DNA of 64,000 bases, from the NCBI GenBank assembly GCA_902618025.1, contig CACMYY010000001.1, forward strand, positions 1-64,000. Reading direction: 5' to 3'. Shown here in pieces: positions 17,438 through 26,277 of the stretch; position 1 is the stretch's first letter, and every line of letters begins with the position of its first letter. The translations under genes and the position numbers were made by a program. The DNA comes from an uncultured SAR116 cluster alpha proteobacterium. GTDB taxonomy: Bacteria > Pseudomonadota > Alphaproteobacteria > Puniceispirillales > Marisalimonadaceae. The notes beneath the pieces are model-generated. The model ran no database searches. It was not told where the DNA came from and saw nothing but the letters and a program-made list of their open reading frames with translations.

Positions 17438-17812
17438 ATGATGGAAACAAATACTGAAAATAGAAAGAATAACTATATTGTTATTTATGATTTTCTTTCA
17501 AAAAAAAAGTCAGATGAATATAAATCCTCTTTTAACAAATTGTATCCAAAAGGTGTTACTCACGGTAAATGGGCTGAAGATGCAGTTGGAGAGTTTGCAA
17601 CATGCTCTCAAACGTGGCTTGGAAACAATAGTACCTTTTTTTGTTCTCATTATTTAGCTAACTCAAAGGAAGATGTAGAAAAACAAGTTCAAAGTTGGGG
17701 AACAGATAAGTATGCTAGTTTTTTTGTTGTTGAAGTAGAAAGGTTCACATCAAGTTTAAAACCAAAAGATGAATTAATAAACTTAGATAAGTGGTATGAA
17801 AATAATAAATAA
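17438..17812 (+). CDS. small orphan protein, third of a trio
   Basis: A 124-residue soluble protein with NNYIVIYDFLSKKKSDEY at the start and a conserved-looking CSQTWLGNNSTFFCSHYL core, then FFVVEVERF. The strand-helix pattern fits a ferredoxin-like barrel. I do not recognise the family. Two adjacent ATGs (17438 and 17441) can start it. It is 7 bp after the preceding gene. Confidence 0.65.
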   Translation: MMETNTENRKNNYIVIYDFLSKKKSDEYKSSFNKLYPKGVTHGKWAEDAVGEFATCSQTWLGNNSTFFCSHYLANSKEDVEKQVQSWGTDKYASFFVVEVERFTSSLKPKDELINLDKWYENNK

Positions 17813-17915
17813 CGAATACAAAAAAAATTAAGTATCCATCTGTATAGTCTAATAATATAAACTATGTACTTTAAATGATTGGAGTTTTTGTTATAATATT
17901 AGAAAGATTTAAATT

Positions 17916-18602
17916 ATGACAAAACCTATTTCTTTAAAATTCACTTCTTCTGGAATCCAATCTGATATTTATTACCTTACTAATGAAACATTTTCAAAAC
18001 TACAAGAGAAAACTATTGGAAATATGTCGGCATTTGAATACATAGAAAAATTCGCAGATAAAGTATTTAATTTATCATCTGGAATTTGTTTAGATAATCC
18101 AAATTTCAAAGCTAAGATTATAGATAACGAAAAGGAACTGGAATTAGGTTTACAAAATCTTAGGTTAATCAGAGATGGTAATGCAATTCTAAATAATCAA
18201 TTACTTACTTATGATGATGAAGATTTTGGATTTAAAGATTGCGAAGGACCTAATAGTAATCATGTAGCCGCTATTTTTGTACCAGTTTCTTATCCTTTTG
18301 GTTCTATTGAATGTACCTTTGATGTGAAAGAAAATTTTAAAGCTAGTGATATTTTAATAAAATTTAAAAGTCTTGACCTTCCAGAAGGATTTTTACATGA
18401 AAATATTTACAGTCAAGATTTGAATATATCTGAAGGAGCAGAGTATGAGGTTAGTGGGGTTGAATATGATGGAATAGAAATTCTATTTGGACAAGATTTG
18501 TCTTTTAGTGGTGGTAGTGGCTCACCTCTACTTTTCATCTATGATAAGGATGAAAATATTTGGTTTAGAGAATATTTTACTGATATTTTTGAAGAAAATT
18601 AA
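17916..18602 (+). CDS. orphan acidic protein
   Basis: A 228-residue soluble protein, not recognised. It is acidic and beta-rich, with LTYDDEDFGFKDCEGPNSNH in the middle and SGGSGSPLLFIYDKDENIWF near the C-terminus. No signal peptide. A TATAAT-like sequence (17893 region) lies about 20 bp before the ATG. It is convergent with the next gene, 18 bp away. Confidence 0.65.
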   Translation: MTKPISLKFTSSGIQSDIYYLTNETFSKLQEKTIGNMSAFEYIEKFADKVFNLSSGICLDNPNFKAKIIDNEKELELGLQNLRLIRDGNAILNNQLLTYDDEDFGFKDCEGPNSNHVAAIFVPVSYPFGSIECTFDVKENFKASDILIKFKSLDLPEGFLHENIYSQDLNISEGAEYEVSGVEYDGIEILFGQDLSFSGGSGSPLLFIYDKDENIWFREYFTDIFEEN

Positions 18603-18620
18603 TTCAAAACTATTAATGTT

Positions 18621-19148
18621 TCACTTTGGCGTCTGACGAGTTGAAAGAACCTTTAAATTACCATGCATTATATTTCTACTTTTATGAAAAATAAATCCTA
18701 CATGAGACAAATAACTGAATGCACTAATGTTTGTTATCTCCTCTTTTTCTGAGCCATCCAAGTTATACATTTTTTGTAACCCTGATATGCCTTCGAAAAA
18801 ACCTTTGCGTATTTCTCTATATCTTTCACGTAACTTCAAATCAACATCATCATCATCGCTATTACATAAATTTCCTTTATCATCTAAAATTTTTAAATAT
18901 TGTTGCGGCGACATATCATAATTGATTTCATGTCCGTTTACATAGCTGAACGGGTCAAACCCTTTTTTATTATATAAAATAGCGGGATTTTCTGTTGGTG
19001 GAATTTCGCCATCTGCTAATTTACTAACGAAATATTCGTAAATATAACTAACTTCAGTTAAAACTAACTTTTCATTTGTATTTTCATGAAAGTGTTCTTC
19101 AATATGCTCAAAATAACCAGAACTCTCTAATTTTATTATCCATCCCAT
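18621..19148 (-). CDS. orphan acidic protein
   Basis: A 175-residue protein with no recognised domain. It has an acidic run (NSDDDDVDLK) and a charged helix (LRERYREIRKGFFEG). No signal peptide or membrane segment. The opposite strand also carries two 64-codon open frames across 18727-18925, which I regard as shadows. It is convergent with 17916-18602 and preceded by a 336-bp gap. Confidence 0.6.
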   Translation of the reverse strand: MGWIIKLESSGYFEHIEEHFHENTNEKLVLTEVSYIYEYFVSKLADGEIPPTENPAILYNKKGFDPFSYVNGHEINYDMSPQQYLKILDDKGNLCNSDDDDVDLKLRERYREIRKGFFEGISGLQKMYNLDGSEKEEITNISAFSYLSHVGFIFHKSRNIMHGNLKVLSTRQTPK

Positions 19149-19484
19149 AATTATATACTCTATAAAAAAATTTGTTTACGTAAATATATTCTTATAATAC
19201 ATCTAAATACGAACTTAAATGATACATTTATGTGTCCTATAAGTTTCAGTACATACTCGTACTTATAATTACTTACGTATAATGTGTGTGTTTCATTATA
19301 TATGCATAGAACTTTCACCCAAAATTTACCAATTCACGTGATCAAATTGCCTTGTGGTTTATTTGCAATAATTTTTTTTTAATGTGTGCTTAGAGGGTGG
19401 AGAAAAAGGCAGACCAATTGAAAATTGTTTTAATTTGTGTTAGTTAATATTAATTAAATATTTATAAAACCAAGGTCTGTTAAA
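19149..19484. other. gene-free gap with repeat-like, palindrome-rich sequence
   Basis: No coding frame is convincing here. The stretch 19195-19310 is full of short palindromic words such as GTACATACTCGTAC and TATATGCATA and shares TGATACAT-type words with the trailer repeat at 26480. It is probably a worn copy of the island's repeats, though the match is weak. Confidence 0.35.
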
Positions 19485-19997
19485 TTGATAAGAATAATTT
19501 TTTTGGGTTTCGGTTGTATAATACTTTTTGTTGAAGTAGCTTTTTCTGCTCCAAATTGCTATGAAAAAATTTCTTATCCAAAAGAAATGTTTGGGCAATT
19601 TTCAAATAAACAAAAAACAAGTATTAGAAAAATAGAAAAATTTTTTAAATTTGGGAAAAAATCACTTCCAGAAAAACCGTTCAGAATGTTATATGGGCTT
19701 GCATATCTTGAAATCCTTGTAAATGAATTATGTACAGATGTAACAAATTATTCAGGTATTCAAGCTAGAAAAAAAATTTCTAAAGTATTATTAGATTTAA
19801 GAAATACATTAGGACTTCCAAGTGAAATGAAAAGAACTAAAATTATCAATATTTATTGGAGCACAGGAAAGCTTTTAGAATTAGCAAAAGTTACAAAAAT
19901 AGATGTTAATGAACCTAAATTAAAAGTTATTGAAAAAATTAGAATGGTAAAATCAGAATTAAAAAAAGAATTGAAGAAAGTACTGAATGAAAAATAA
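19485..19997 (+). CDS. secreted orphan protein
   Basis: A 170-residue exported protein. TTG at 19485 starts a signal peptide (IIFLGFGCIILFVEVAFSA) followed by the mature SAPNCYEK. The remainder is helical and very lysine-rich (KSELKKELKKVLNEK). Cys at the mature N-terminus may pair with the Cys in ELCTDV. No family recognised. It overlaps the next gene by 11 bp, and both products are exported, so they may work together. Confidence 0.65.
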   Translation: MIRIIFLGFGCIILFVEVAFSAPNCYEKISYPKEMFGQFSNKQKTSIRKIEKFFKFGKKSLPEKPFRMLYGLAYLEILVNELCTDVTNYSGIQARKKISKVLLDLRNTLGLPSEMKRTKIINIYWSTGKLLELAKVTKIDVNEPKLKVIEKIRMVKSELKKELKKVLNEK

Positions 19998-20880
19998 TAT
20001 TGTAAAAATGTTAATTTATATTTTTTTGATTTTATATTTAATTCCAATTAATGCAAATGGATTAGAACTTAATAGTATTCAAAAAAAAATTGAAGATATA
20101 AGGAAAAATGAAGTTATTTTAATAGATACCCCCGAATATCAAATGTTTACTGTTCTAGAATATATTACTAAAAATTTGAATAATGCCACAATTTCTAAAA
20201 ACTTAATTAAAGACACTTTAACAGTTATAGATAGCACGGATTTTATTGAGGAAAAGTTTCCACAAATATCAAAATTAAATTTTCCAGAAAACTTTTTAGT
20301 TGGTTCAAACTTAAGTTTAGCAGACTTAACTAACGCTTCTTTTTTCTTAAACTCTCTAAATAAAAAACGATTACAAAAGTTAAAAAATTTGAATTCTTTG
20401 TCAAAAAAAAATAATATTGCATCAGAAATTAATATTAAAATTATTGAAGATTTGAGTTTGCAGCCTTCAAGACTTATAAAACAATTAGAAGAAATGCCTA
20501 AACTTGATTTGGTAAGTTTGTCATCTTCAATTAATTTAGAAACTTCATCAGTTTTAAAAAGTGCGGACATAATATCCAATAATTTAAATGAAGCTACATC
20601 TTCAGTAAATTCATCTATAGCACAAACGTCTTCTCAACTTGAAAATGCTACAACAACGTTATCAAGAGCGGCTGGTGCAGCAATGGCAGCAGCATCATAT
20701 TCCTTAGACCAAGCTGCGACTGAAATCGCAAATACAATTGCAGCCGGGGTTTCTGTTGATTTAGATGCAGCTGCTCAGGGTTTAGGACATGATGATTTCG
20801 CATCGGCTGTGGAAGCATATAATGAACAATATGGAACTAATTATTCGGTTGAATCCGCAAGAGAAGCTCTAGGGCAATAA
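19987..20880 (+). CDS. secreted helical protein with alanine-rich C-terminus
   Basis: A 297-residue exported protein with a signal peptide ending PINANG. The middle is helical; residues 195-260 are Ala/Ser/Asn-rich (SRAAGAAMAAASYSLDQAA), like a coiled-coil or amphipathic segment, and the C-terminal part GTNYSVESAREALGQ is different and less biased. The base composition of the last 250 bp is richer in GC than the rest. Unknown function; overlaps the upstream exported protein gene. Confidence 0.65.
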   Translation: MKNNIVKMLIYIFLILYLIPINANGLELNSIQKKIEDIRKNEVILIDTPEYQMFTVLEYITKNLNNATISKNLIKDTLTVIDSTDFIEEKFPQISKLNFPENFLVGSNLSLADLTNASFFLNSLNKKRLQKLKNLNSLSKKNNIASEINIKIIEDLSLQPSRLIKQLEEMPKLDLVSLSSSINLETSSVLKSADIISNNLNEATSSVNSSIAQTSSQLENATTTLSRAAGAAMAAASYSLDQAATEIANTIAAGVSVDLDAAAQGLGHDDFASAVEAYNEQYGTNYSVESAREALGQ

Positions 20881-21058
20881 TAACTTAAAATTACAAGTAT
20901 TTAATTTCACTAAGTATAGGATTAAGTGTCAATTTTGAGAGTTGAATATTTAACTAATAAAATTCTTTAATCTTTTTTCAATAATTGTTAATTTCCTTAA
21001 TAATATATAAGATTATTTATGGACTTCACAATTAAATTTACAATTGTTAAAATACTAC

Positions 21059-22813
21059 ATGTTTTATCAACTAAAAATGATTTTTATTTCCTTTTTACTA
21101 GGACTGCTTGTAATCAGTAATATGAACCTTGTAAGTGCAAATGATAGTCAATTAAATTTATTAGAGTTGTCAAAATCATTATTTTCTAATTTTAAAAATA
21201 CAACTATTCCTAAATCTTTACTGTCATCATGTAATGACTACAATCACCTTCATAATATTGATATTGTAAAAATTGAAACAGAAGATTCAGATGATAAAAT
21301 TTGCAGATTTGCTTTAAATCCACTTCAAACAGCTTGGGACACTGCTGATAGAAGTTGTCCATATATAAATGAAGCAAAAAGAAGAAATCTTGACTGTATT
21401 TCTTATTTCAAAAATAAAGAAAATAACAACCTTAAATTATCTAATCAAAAAGAAAGCAAAATCTTTAATTTAGATAATAAAACTTTGCTTAAATCTGCTT
21501 GTAAAAAGGGAGTATGGAATGAATTTAACGAAAAACATGTTCTAGAAGCTAAAAACAGAGCATTAGACTGTGTTTTTAAAGTGGAGGCAGGTGAAAAATC
21601 ATTTTTTGAAAACGAAAAAAATTATAAATTCAAAAACGAAACTAAGCCCTTAATATTATCTACAGAACTTGAAGTAGAAAGACAAAAGCGCATTGAACTG
21701 GAGCGCAAACTTGCAACTATTGAAAAAAAACAAAAAAAAGAAGAAATCATAATTAAATCTGATAATCAAGTACCAACTATAAATGCTTTTACTAAACAAG
21801 ATGGTTCAAATGCGATAATCTCTGGTCGTGTGACTGATAATTTAGATGTTGCTGAATTGTTAGTTAATGGTCAAGTTCAAATACTTAAATCAAACGGAAC
21901 TTTTGAAACAAACTTTTATATTCCTAGAATAGGTAAAACCATTGAGATAGTTGCTTTTGATATCAAGGGTAATAAAGCTTCTAAAATATTAAAGCTAGAA
22001 CGTGATAATATTAAACAAGCAAGTGGTCCTTCTTTTGATTCTCTAAACCCTTCAGGTAAGAGGGTTAAGTCTAACCCTAGTGCATTAGCGTTAATAATAG
22101 GGGTTGCTAATTATGAGAAGACTCCTGCAAATGCTTTATATGCAGATAAAGATGCGCAACAATTTTATGACTATGCAACATTGAAATTAGGTATTCCTGA
22201 GAGAAATATAAGAGAGTTAGTAAATAATAAAGCTGACAGAGTAGAGATAGGTTTAGCTATACAAGATTGGATAGCACGTTCTACCAAACAAGGTAAGACA
22301 GACATTTATATTTACTTTGCAGGACATGGTTTGGCATCTCAAGATGGTAAAGATATGTTCTTACTTCCTTATGATGGATCACCTAGGTTATTAAAAGCAT
22401 CAGGAATAAGACGAAAAGAGTTGTTTGAAAATATCAAACAAGCTAACCCACGAAGTGTCACTGTATTCCTAGACACGTGCTACTCAGGTGCCACACGTAA
22501 CGAAGAAATGCTCATAACAGGTAGACCCATTGTCATCAAAGCTAAAGAACAAGCTATACCAGAAGGTTTTACACTCTTTAGTGCAGCATCTAATGAGCAG
22601 ATATCACGTCCACTAGAAGAAGCTAAGCATGGAATGTTTTCATACTTCCTCATGAAGGGCATGGAAGGTGATGCGGATGCTAACAACGATAATCAGATTA
22701 CTGCACGTGAACTACACTCATATGTAGAACAGAATGTAGTACAACAATCTAGTGGCTCACAAACACCTGAACTACAAGGTGATAAAGACAGAGTGTTAAT
22801 TCAGTTTAATTAG
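21059..22813 (+). CDS. caspase-fold (C14) exported protein, copy 2
   Basis: A secreted protease of about 584 residues, related to the caspases at 15156 and 28108. The ATG at 21059 opens a signal peptide ending NLVSA; a TTG at 21044 would add five residues, and the residue numbers below count from that TTG. Two cysteine-bearing repeats end EAKRRNLDC and EAKNRALDC (about residues 108-118 and 168-176). Then come a charged coiled coil, an Ig-like domain (about 245-320) and the caspase domain with His428 (YFAGHG) and Cys479 (LDTCYSG). An EF-hand-like loop follows. The last third is nearly identical in protein to copy 1. Confidence 0.9.
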   Translation: MFYQLKMIFISFLLGLLVISNMNLVSANDSQLNLLELSKSLFSNFKNTTIPKSLLSSCNDYNHLHNIDIVKIETEDSDDKICRFALNPLQTAWDTADRSCPYINEAKRRNLDCISYFKNKENNNLKLSNQKESKIFNLDNKTLLKSACKKGVWNEFNEKHVLEAKNRALDCVFKVEAGEKSFFENEKNYKFKNETKPLILSTELEVERQKRIELERKLATIEKKQKKEEIIIKSDNQVPTINAFTKQDGSNAIISGRVTDNLDVAELLVNGQVQILKSNGTFETNFYIPRIGKTIEIVAFDIKGNKASKILKLERDNIKQASGPSFDSLNPSGKRVKSNPSALALIIGVANYEKTPANALYADKDAQQFYDYATLKLGIPERNIRELVNNKADRVEIGLAIQDWIARSTKQGKTDIYIYFAGHGLASQDGKDMFLLPYDGSPRLLKASGIRRKELFENIKQANPRSVTVFLDTCYSGATRNEEMLITGRPIVIKAKEQAIPEGFTLFSAASNEQISRPLEEAKHGMFSYFLMKGMEGDADANNDNQITARELHSYVEQNVVQQSSGSQTPELQGDKDRVLIQFN

Positions 22814-22850
22814 GACTATCATTTCTGACACATACAGACAAATATTATTC
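22814..22850. repeat. short trailer repeat after caspase copy 2
   Basis: CTATCATTTCTGACACATAC follows the stop and matches the trailer of copy 1 with several changes, then similarity ends. Non-coding. Confidence 0.6.
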
Positions 22851-22928
22851 ATATCAAACCTTATTTAAAAAATTAAATTATTTTCTAAAAATCATAAAAT
22901 AGCCATTTTGCAATCAAATTTAGGACAA

Positions 22929-22957
22929 TTTCCACTATTAGAAAAGTATCCTATAAT
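22929..22957 (+). promoter_or_regulatory. promoter of the LprI-like gene
   Basis: A TTTCCA at 22929-22934, 17-bp spacer and TATAAT at 22952-22957 are followed by CACAAGGAGC, a good ribosome-binding site before the ATG at 22973. Unlike the shared caspase promoter, this one has a normal leader. Confidence 0.55.
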
Positions 22958-22972
22958 CACAAGGAGCTCTTT

Positions 22973-23494
22973 ATGTCTAGAAATCAACCTTTTATTCTTT
23001 TTACAATGAGCATAATAGCAGTTCTTTTTTCCTTTGAAGCATTTTCCGAGGTGTCAAAGGGAGAATTAAGACAAATCACAAAACAATTCACCAATGAGCA
23101 TCATCCAGAATGCAAAGTTCTTTTTAAAACTTTAGGCTCTTGGAAACAAGTTAAAGGAGATGTCATGGTTTGTAGTAACAGACTGATATCATCATTTGAT
23201 AGAGAACTTAATTTACTCTATCAGCAAGTTATGGACAGATATGAAATTTTTCCTAAAAAGAAAAATAGAATAAAAAAAGTCCAAAGAAATTGGATAAAAA
23301 ACCGTGATAATAAATGTATTTATATTGATAAGTTAGATGACACAGGTTTCATAAAACCAAGATGTCATGCCATGCAATTGGCGTTAGCTACTTGGTATCT
23401 TAAAAGATTAAACTCAATACAGTTTGATGAACAGGGTTTACCTACAATAAACAATGTTATTAATGAATATTATCAAAGAGTTAAAAATTCTTAA
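22973..23494 (+). CDS. exported LprI-family (DUF1311) protein
   Basis: A 173-residue exported protein. The signal peptide ends EAFSE. The mature part has the LprI-type pattern: a first cysteine in MVCSNRLISSFDRELNLLY, then VQRNWIKNRDNKCIY and a third and fourth cysteine in the C-terminal part. LprI of mycobacteria inhibits lysozyme and other members are exported proteins of unknown role. It has its own promoter and a strong hairpin downstream, so it is probably monocistronic. Confidence 0.75.
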   Translation: MSRNQPFILFTMSIIAVLFSFEAFSEVSKGELRQITKQFTNEHHPECKVLFKTLGSWKQVKGDVMVCSNRLISSFDRELNLLYQQVMDRYEIFPKKKNRIKKVQRNWIKNRDNKCIYIDKLDDTGFIKPRCHAMQLALATWYLKRLNSIQFDEQGLPTINNVINEYYQRVKNS

Positions 23495-23515
23495 ATTTTA
23501 GATTTTCCTCCCTTG

Positions 23516-23547
23516 AATTCAATGGTAGATACGTCTGCCATTGAATT
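23516..23547 (+). terminator. strong hairpin after the LprI-like gene
   Basis: AATTCAATGG (23516-23525) pairs perfectly with CCATTGAATT (23538-23547), with further pairs towards a TACG loop. There is no long T run after it, so termination is likely but not sure; it could also stabilise the mRNA end. Confidence 0.5.
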
Positions 23548-23728
23548 TATGAAAATTTCACAACGCTATAAAACACCCCATCTGTTGCACACACTAACTA
23601 TATATATCTAGTCATACCCCCATGTACCATGCACATTATTACACTTTAAGTGTTAAACATGAATTGTCCTTTATATTAAACTTATATAAACTTTTTCAAT
23701 AATTAAAATTTATGTAAAAATTAAAAAT

Positions 23729-24076
23729 ATGGAGTTTCTGTTGGAAACAAAAGCAAATTTAATGACTTATAATACTTTTACTTTTAAAACTGAAGCACAA
23801 ATGCTCCTTTTTATAAGAATCTGGGAAGATAATGGTACAGCATTATTTGATAAACTTAAAAAAAAAGGATGTACTAGGTTTTGTCTTAATCAAATATGGA
23901 ATGTAAAGGGAACATTTAAAACATCTATATTATTTGAATACGAAAGTCCAAATGCTTTTAAACAATGTCAGATAGAGTTAGAGAATTTTACCAAAAACCT
24001 CATGAAGGAAATAGAAGCTGCTGACCCTGTTATAGAAGCTAGTAGAAATATTGTCCTTCAGGACTTGAGAGTTTAG
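23729..24076 (+). CDS. alpha/beta-barrel protein, QIWN family member 1
   Basis: A 115-residue protein of a family with four copies in this window (33184, 33923, 50071). Shared features are a central QIWN segment (LNQIWNVKGTFKTSILFEYE), an AF..CQ helix and a C-terminal RNIVLQD strand where the others read RGIVL. The layout suits a dimeric alpha/beta barrel of the ABM type. No catalytic residues are evident. This copy is the most divergent. Starts at an ATG, with TTG at 23741 as an alternative. Confidence 0.7.
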   Translation: MEFLLETKANLMTYNTFTFKTEAQMLLFIRIWEDNGTALFDKLKKKGCTRFCLNQIWNVKGTFKTSILFEYESPNAFKQCQIELENFTKNLMKEIEAADPVIEASRNIVLQDLRV

Positions 24077-24138
24077 CTACTTTCTTAGTAAAGTTGCATG
24101 GTTGTGATTGCTTATAATCAATTCTATTCATTTATTGA

Positions 24139-24339
24139 CATTCTGACACTCCATTTCAATTCTTAACAGTTTGGAAGTCAGAAAAAGAATGGGCAAATTC
24201 TTATAAAAAGTCAGGTGAACATTTAGATATAAAAAAACAGATTAAGGAAATGGGAGCTACAATAACAATTTCTGGAGGAAATACAAATGGAAGATATATT
24301 TCTCAAACTGACTTTGGCCTCTTAGACAAAATTGATTAG
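24139..24339 (+). pseudogene. decayed relative of the 16826 small protein (C-terminal part)
   Basis: Read from just after a stop at 24136-24138, the frame gives FLTVWKSEKEWANSYKKS and later QIKEMGATITISGG, which resembles MFHLWKDKSYLLKTR and DIKDMGGIVSKSEG of the gene at 16826. The first half and a start codon are missing. It is a truncated remnant. Confidence 0.5.
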
Positions 24340-24468
24340 TGTTTAAGATGATTAGCTTTTTAAAGATTAAAGTTATTGATATTATATCCTTTAGTTTTTC
24401 ATAAATTTTTTTGTAGTTATTTAATAAAATTTGTATAGTTATCTCATTATCAAAAACAAGGTATTCAA

Positions 24469-24774
24469 ATGTCTGCAAATTTTTGTGTCTTTTTACATAT
24501 TAGGTATATGAACCCAAAAGTTATGGGTATAGCTCATGATTATCTTGCAGCCAATCAACCAGATAAGAATCCAAAAGGAAGATTATGGATGAATTCTTTT
24601 CATGTTTCTCCAGATAAGGGTTTAGGTGTTCATTGTTTTGATTCTAAAGAAAATATGGAAAATTTCTTACCTTTAATTAAAGAGAGAATTGAAAACTTTG
24701 CAACTAAGTTTGAATGTAAGTTTACTATAGAAACTGGAATATTAAGCCCTGAGTTAACAAAAAGTTTTGAATAA
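24469..24774 (+). CDS. small orphan protein
   Basis: A 101-residue soluble protein (MSANFCVFLHIRY... SFHVSPDKGLGVHCFDS...) with a ferredoxin-like strand-helix order, like the other small island proteins, but no recognised family. ACAAGG lies ahead of the ATG as a weak ribosome-binding site. A trailer repeat begins about 60 bp after its stop. Confidence 0.65.
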   Translation: MSANFCVFLHIRYMNPKVMGIAHDYLAANQPDKNPKGRLWMNSFHVSPDKGLGVHCFDSKENMENFLPLIKERIENFATKFECKFTIETGILSPELTKSFE

Positions 24775-24832
24775 CCTTAGTATAAAAACAACTCAATCTC
24801 CAGCACAACGTAGGTATACATTTCTAGACATA

Positions 24833-24970
24833 CTCCATTCCTGACAGATACAGATCCACACAGTCACCACAGGTACATCGTTAGTTAACATCAGTATGAC
24901 TCTATTTGGGTAAGAGCATATGTATATACGTATATACTCGGTGTGGACCATGCATGGTGTATTTACAGAT
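24833..24970. repeat. trailer repeat, fused directly to a leader repeat
   Basis: CTCCATTCCTGAC then CAGATACAGATCC resembles the trailer at 12896. TAAGAGCATATGTATATA at 24911-24928 is identical to 13037-13054, and a similar CCATGCATGG palindrome follows. At 24968 the leader repeat starts, so a trailer of one cassette joins the leader of the next. Confidence 0.7.
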
Positions 24971-25048
24971 GTAAAACAAACTATTAAACATTTTGTGTCT
25001 TCATTCCAACCACTTCACAAAAAAAACCTAACTTGCTAATGTAATTAA
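24968..25048. repeat. leader repeat (copy 2)
   Basis: About 80% identical to 11875-11955, including the TGTAAAACAAACT motif, the CACTTCACAA block and CCTAACTTGCTA. Where copy 1 has its ATG (11956) this one reads AAG (25049-25051), so the gene here starts later. Confidence 0.75.
25014..25048 (+). promoter_or_regulatory. shared promoter (copy 2)
   Basis: TTCACA at 25014-25019, 17-bp spacer ending TGC and TAATGT at 25037-25042, with AATTAA between it and the former start-codon position. Same geometry as copies 1 and 3, but the ATG has been lost here. Confidence 0.55.
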
Positions 25049-25068
25049 AAGAATTATAATATAAAATT

Positions 25069-26259
25069 GTGAATTTTTCATTAATAAGAAAAGTAATGTT
25101 TAGTTTAAATTTACATTTTATTGTTTTTACAATCATAGCTTTAGCATCAACAGTAAGCATAGCCAGAGATAATAGGTCTACAGCTCCCACTCCTAAAAAT
25201 CTGTCAGTGGCACAGATTGACCAAAATCCCACGACAGCACTCATGATCAGAAAAAATAATGCCAACTGGGATGATTTTGTGAAGGTAGGAACAGTTGCTA
25301 CCACATCACAAATCTGTGAAGTATTTAGTCATCCATTTTTTAAAGTTCCTACGAATAATTATAGGATGTTAGATACTATTAATGGTCAATTTCGTTGGGA
25401 TGGAATTGAAGCATCTACGTTATGGATAAAAAAAAAATTTAAAGATAAAAATGCTAAATCTAGAGGTTTAGGTTTGGATAAAAATACTCTGAAAATTGCG
25501 GACCAAAACTTTACTTCTTGCCTTAAACAAATCAAAATAAAGAAACCAAAGTTATTTAATTTTATTAAATATAGTTTTTTACACTATTTAAAAGATGACT
25601 ATTGTCTAGAACAAAAATTTAGAATTAAGAAGAAAGTTGATGATAATGGAAATATTACTGAAGAAAACATTCCATTAAAAAAGAAATCTTGTATTGATTT
25701 CAATTACAACAGTAGAGATTATTCTTACTGGAACAGCACTACATTTGTACTTATGCTCATTTGGAAAGAAGCACATCCAGTACTCTCAAAAATTTTTGAA
25801 AATGGTAATAAGGCTATTAATGTCCGTCTTATAAAACGTGACAAACTAATTGAGCAAAAACGAATTGCTTTAGAAAAGAAAAAAAAAGACAGTCAAAAAC
25901 AAAAACAAATTTATAATAAAAGAAAACAAGTTTGGCTACTTTACAAATCTCGTAAAAAAACATTAATGGAGCAGGTTTATAATTTTTCTACAACTGGAGA
26001 TCTAGAAGGTTCACAATATAATTACTGGGTTGAAGTAAAAGCTTGTATACTTTCAAACGGAAGAAAGAGGATTGATAATACGAAAATAAATATGACGGCT
26101 TTTAGAATATATCCAGAATTTAAAAATAAAAAAATTAAAATGATATCTTCGGATGATAAATTTTATTTCTCAACTTATGCAAATATTTCTATAGATAGAC
26201 TACAAAAAGCATGGAAGTTAGCATTTAATCAGTGTCCTGGAAAGACTTCAAGATTTTAA
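25069..26259 (+). CDS. secreted orphan protein under the caspase-type leader
   Basis: A 396-residue exported protein. GTG at 25069 or the ATG at 25096 opens a signal peptide (LHFIVFTIIALASTVSIA). Six or more cysteines are spread along the mature part, for example SQICEVF, FTSCLKQ, DYCLEQ and KSCIDF. A very basic helix of about 50 residues lies in the middle (KRDKLIEQKRIALEKKKK...), followed by a small C-terminal domain (VKACILSNGRKR...). No known family. It has taken the place of a caspase behind the shared leader. Confidence 0.7.
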   Translation: MNFSLIRKVMFSLNLHFIVFTIIALASTVSIARDNRSTAPTPKNLSVAQIDQNPTTALMIRKNNANWDDFVKVGTVATTSQICEVFSHPFFKVPTNNYRMLDTINGQFRWDGIEASTLWIKKKFKDKNAKSRGLGLDKNTLKIADQNFTSCLKQIKIKKPKLFNFIKYSFLHYLKDDYCLEQKFRIKKKVDDNGNITEENIPLKKKSCIDFNYNSRDYSYWNSTTFVLMLIWKEAHPVLSKIFENGNKAINVRLIKRDKLIEQKRIALEKKKKDSQKQKQIYNKRKQVWLLYKSRKKTLMEQVYNFSTTGDLEGSQYNYWVEVKACILSNGRKRIDNTKINMTAFRIYPEFKNKKIKMISSDDKFYFSTYANISIDRLQKAWKLAFNQCPGKTSRF

Positions 26260-26277
26260 TAAAATTATTAAATAATA

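Noticed and set aside
18727-18925. Two overlapping 64-codon frames on the plus strand inside the 18621-19148 gene
   Set aside because: They are antisense to a longer frame, have odd composition (runs of Ser or His from the CATCATCAT stretch) and no start signals; I regard them as shadows.
21019-21122. Short upstream frame overlapping the start of caspase copy 2
   Set aside because: It is open by chance-like length, in another frame and without any similarity to the remnants at 11956 or 15062.
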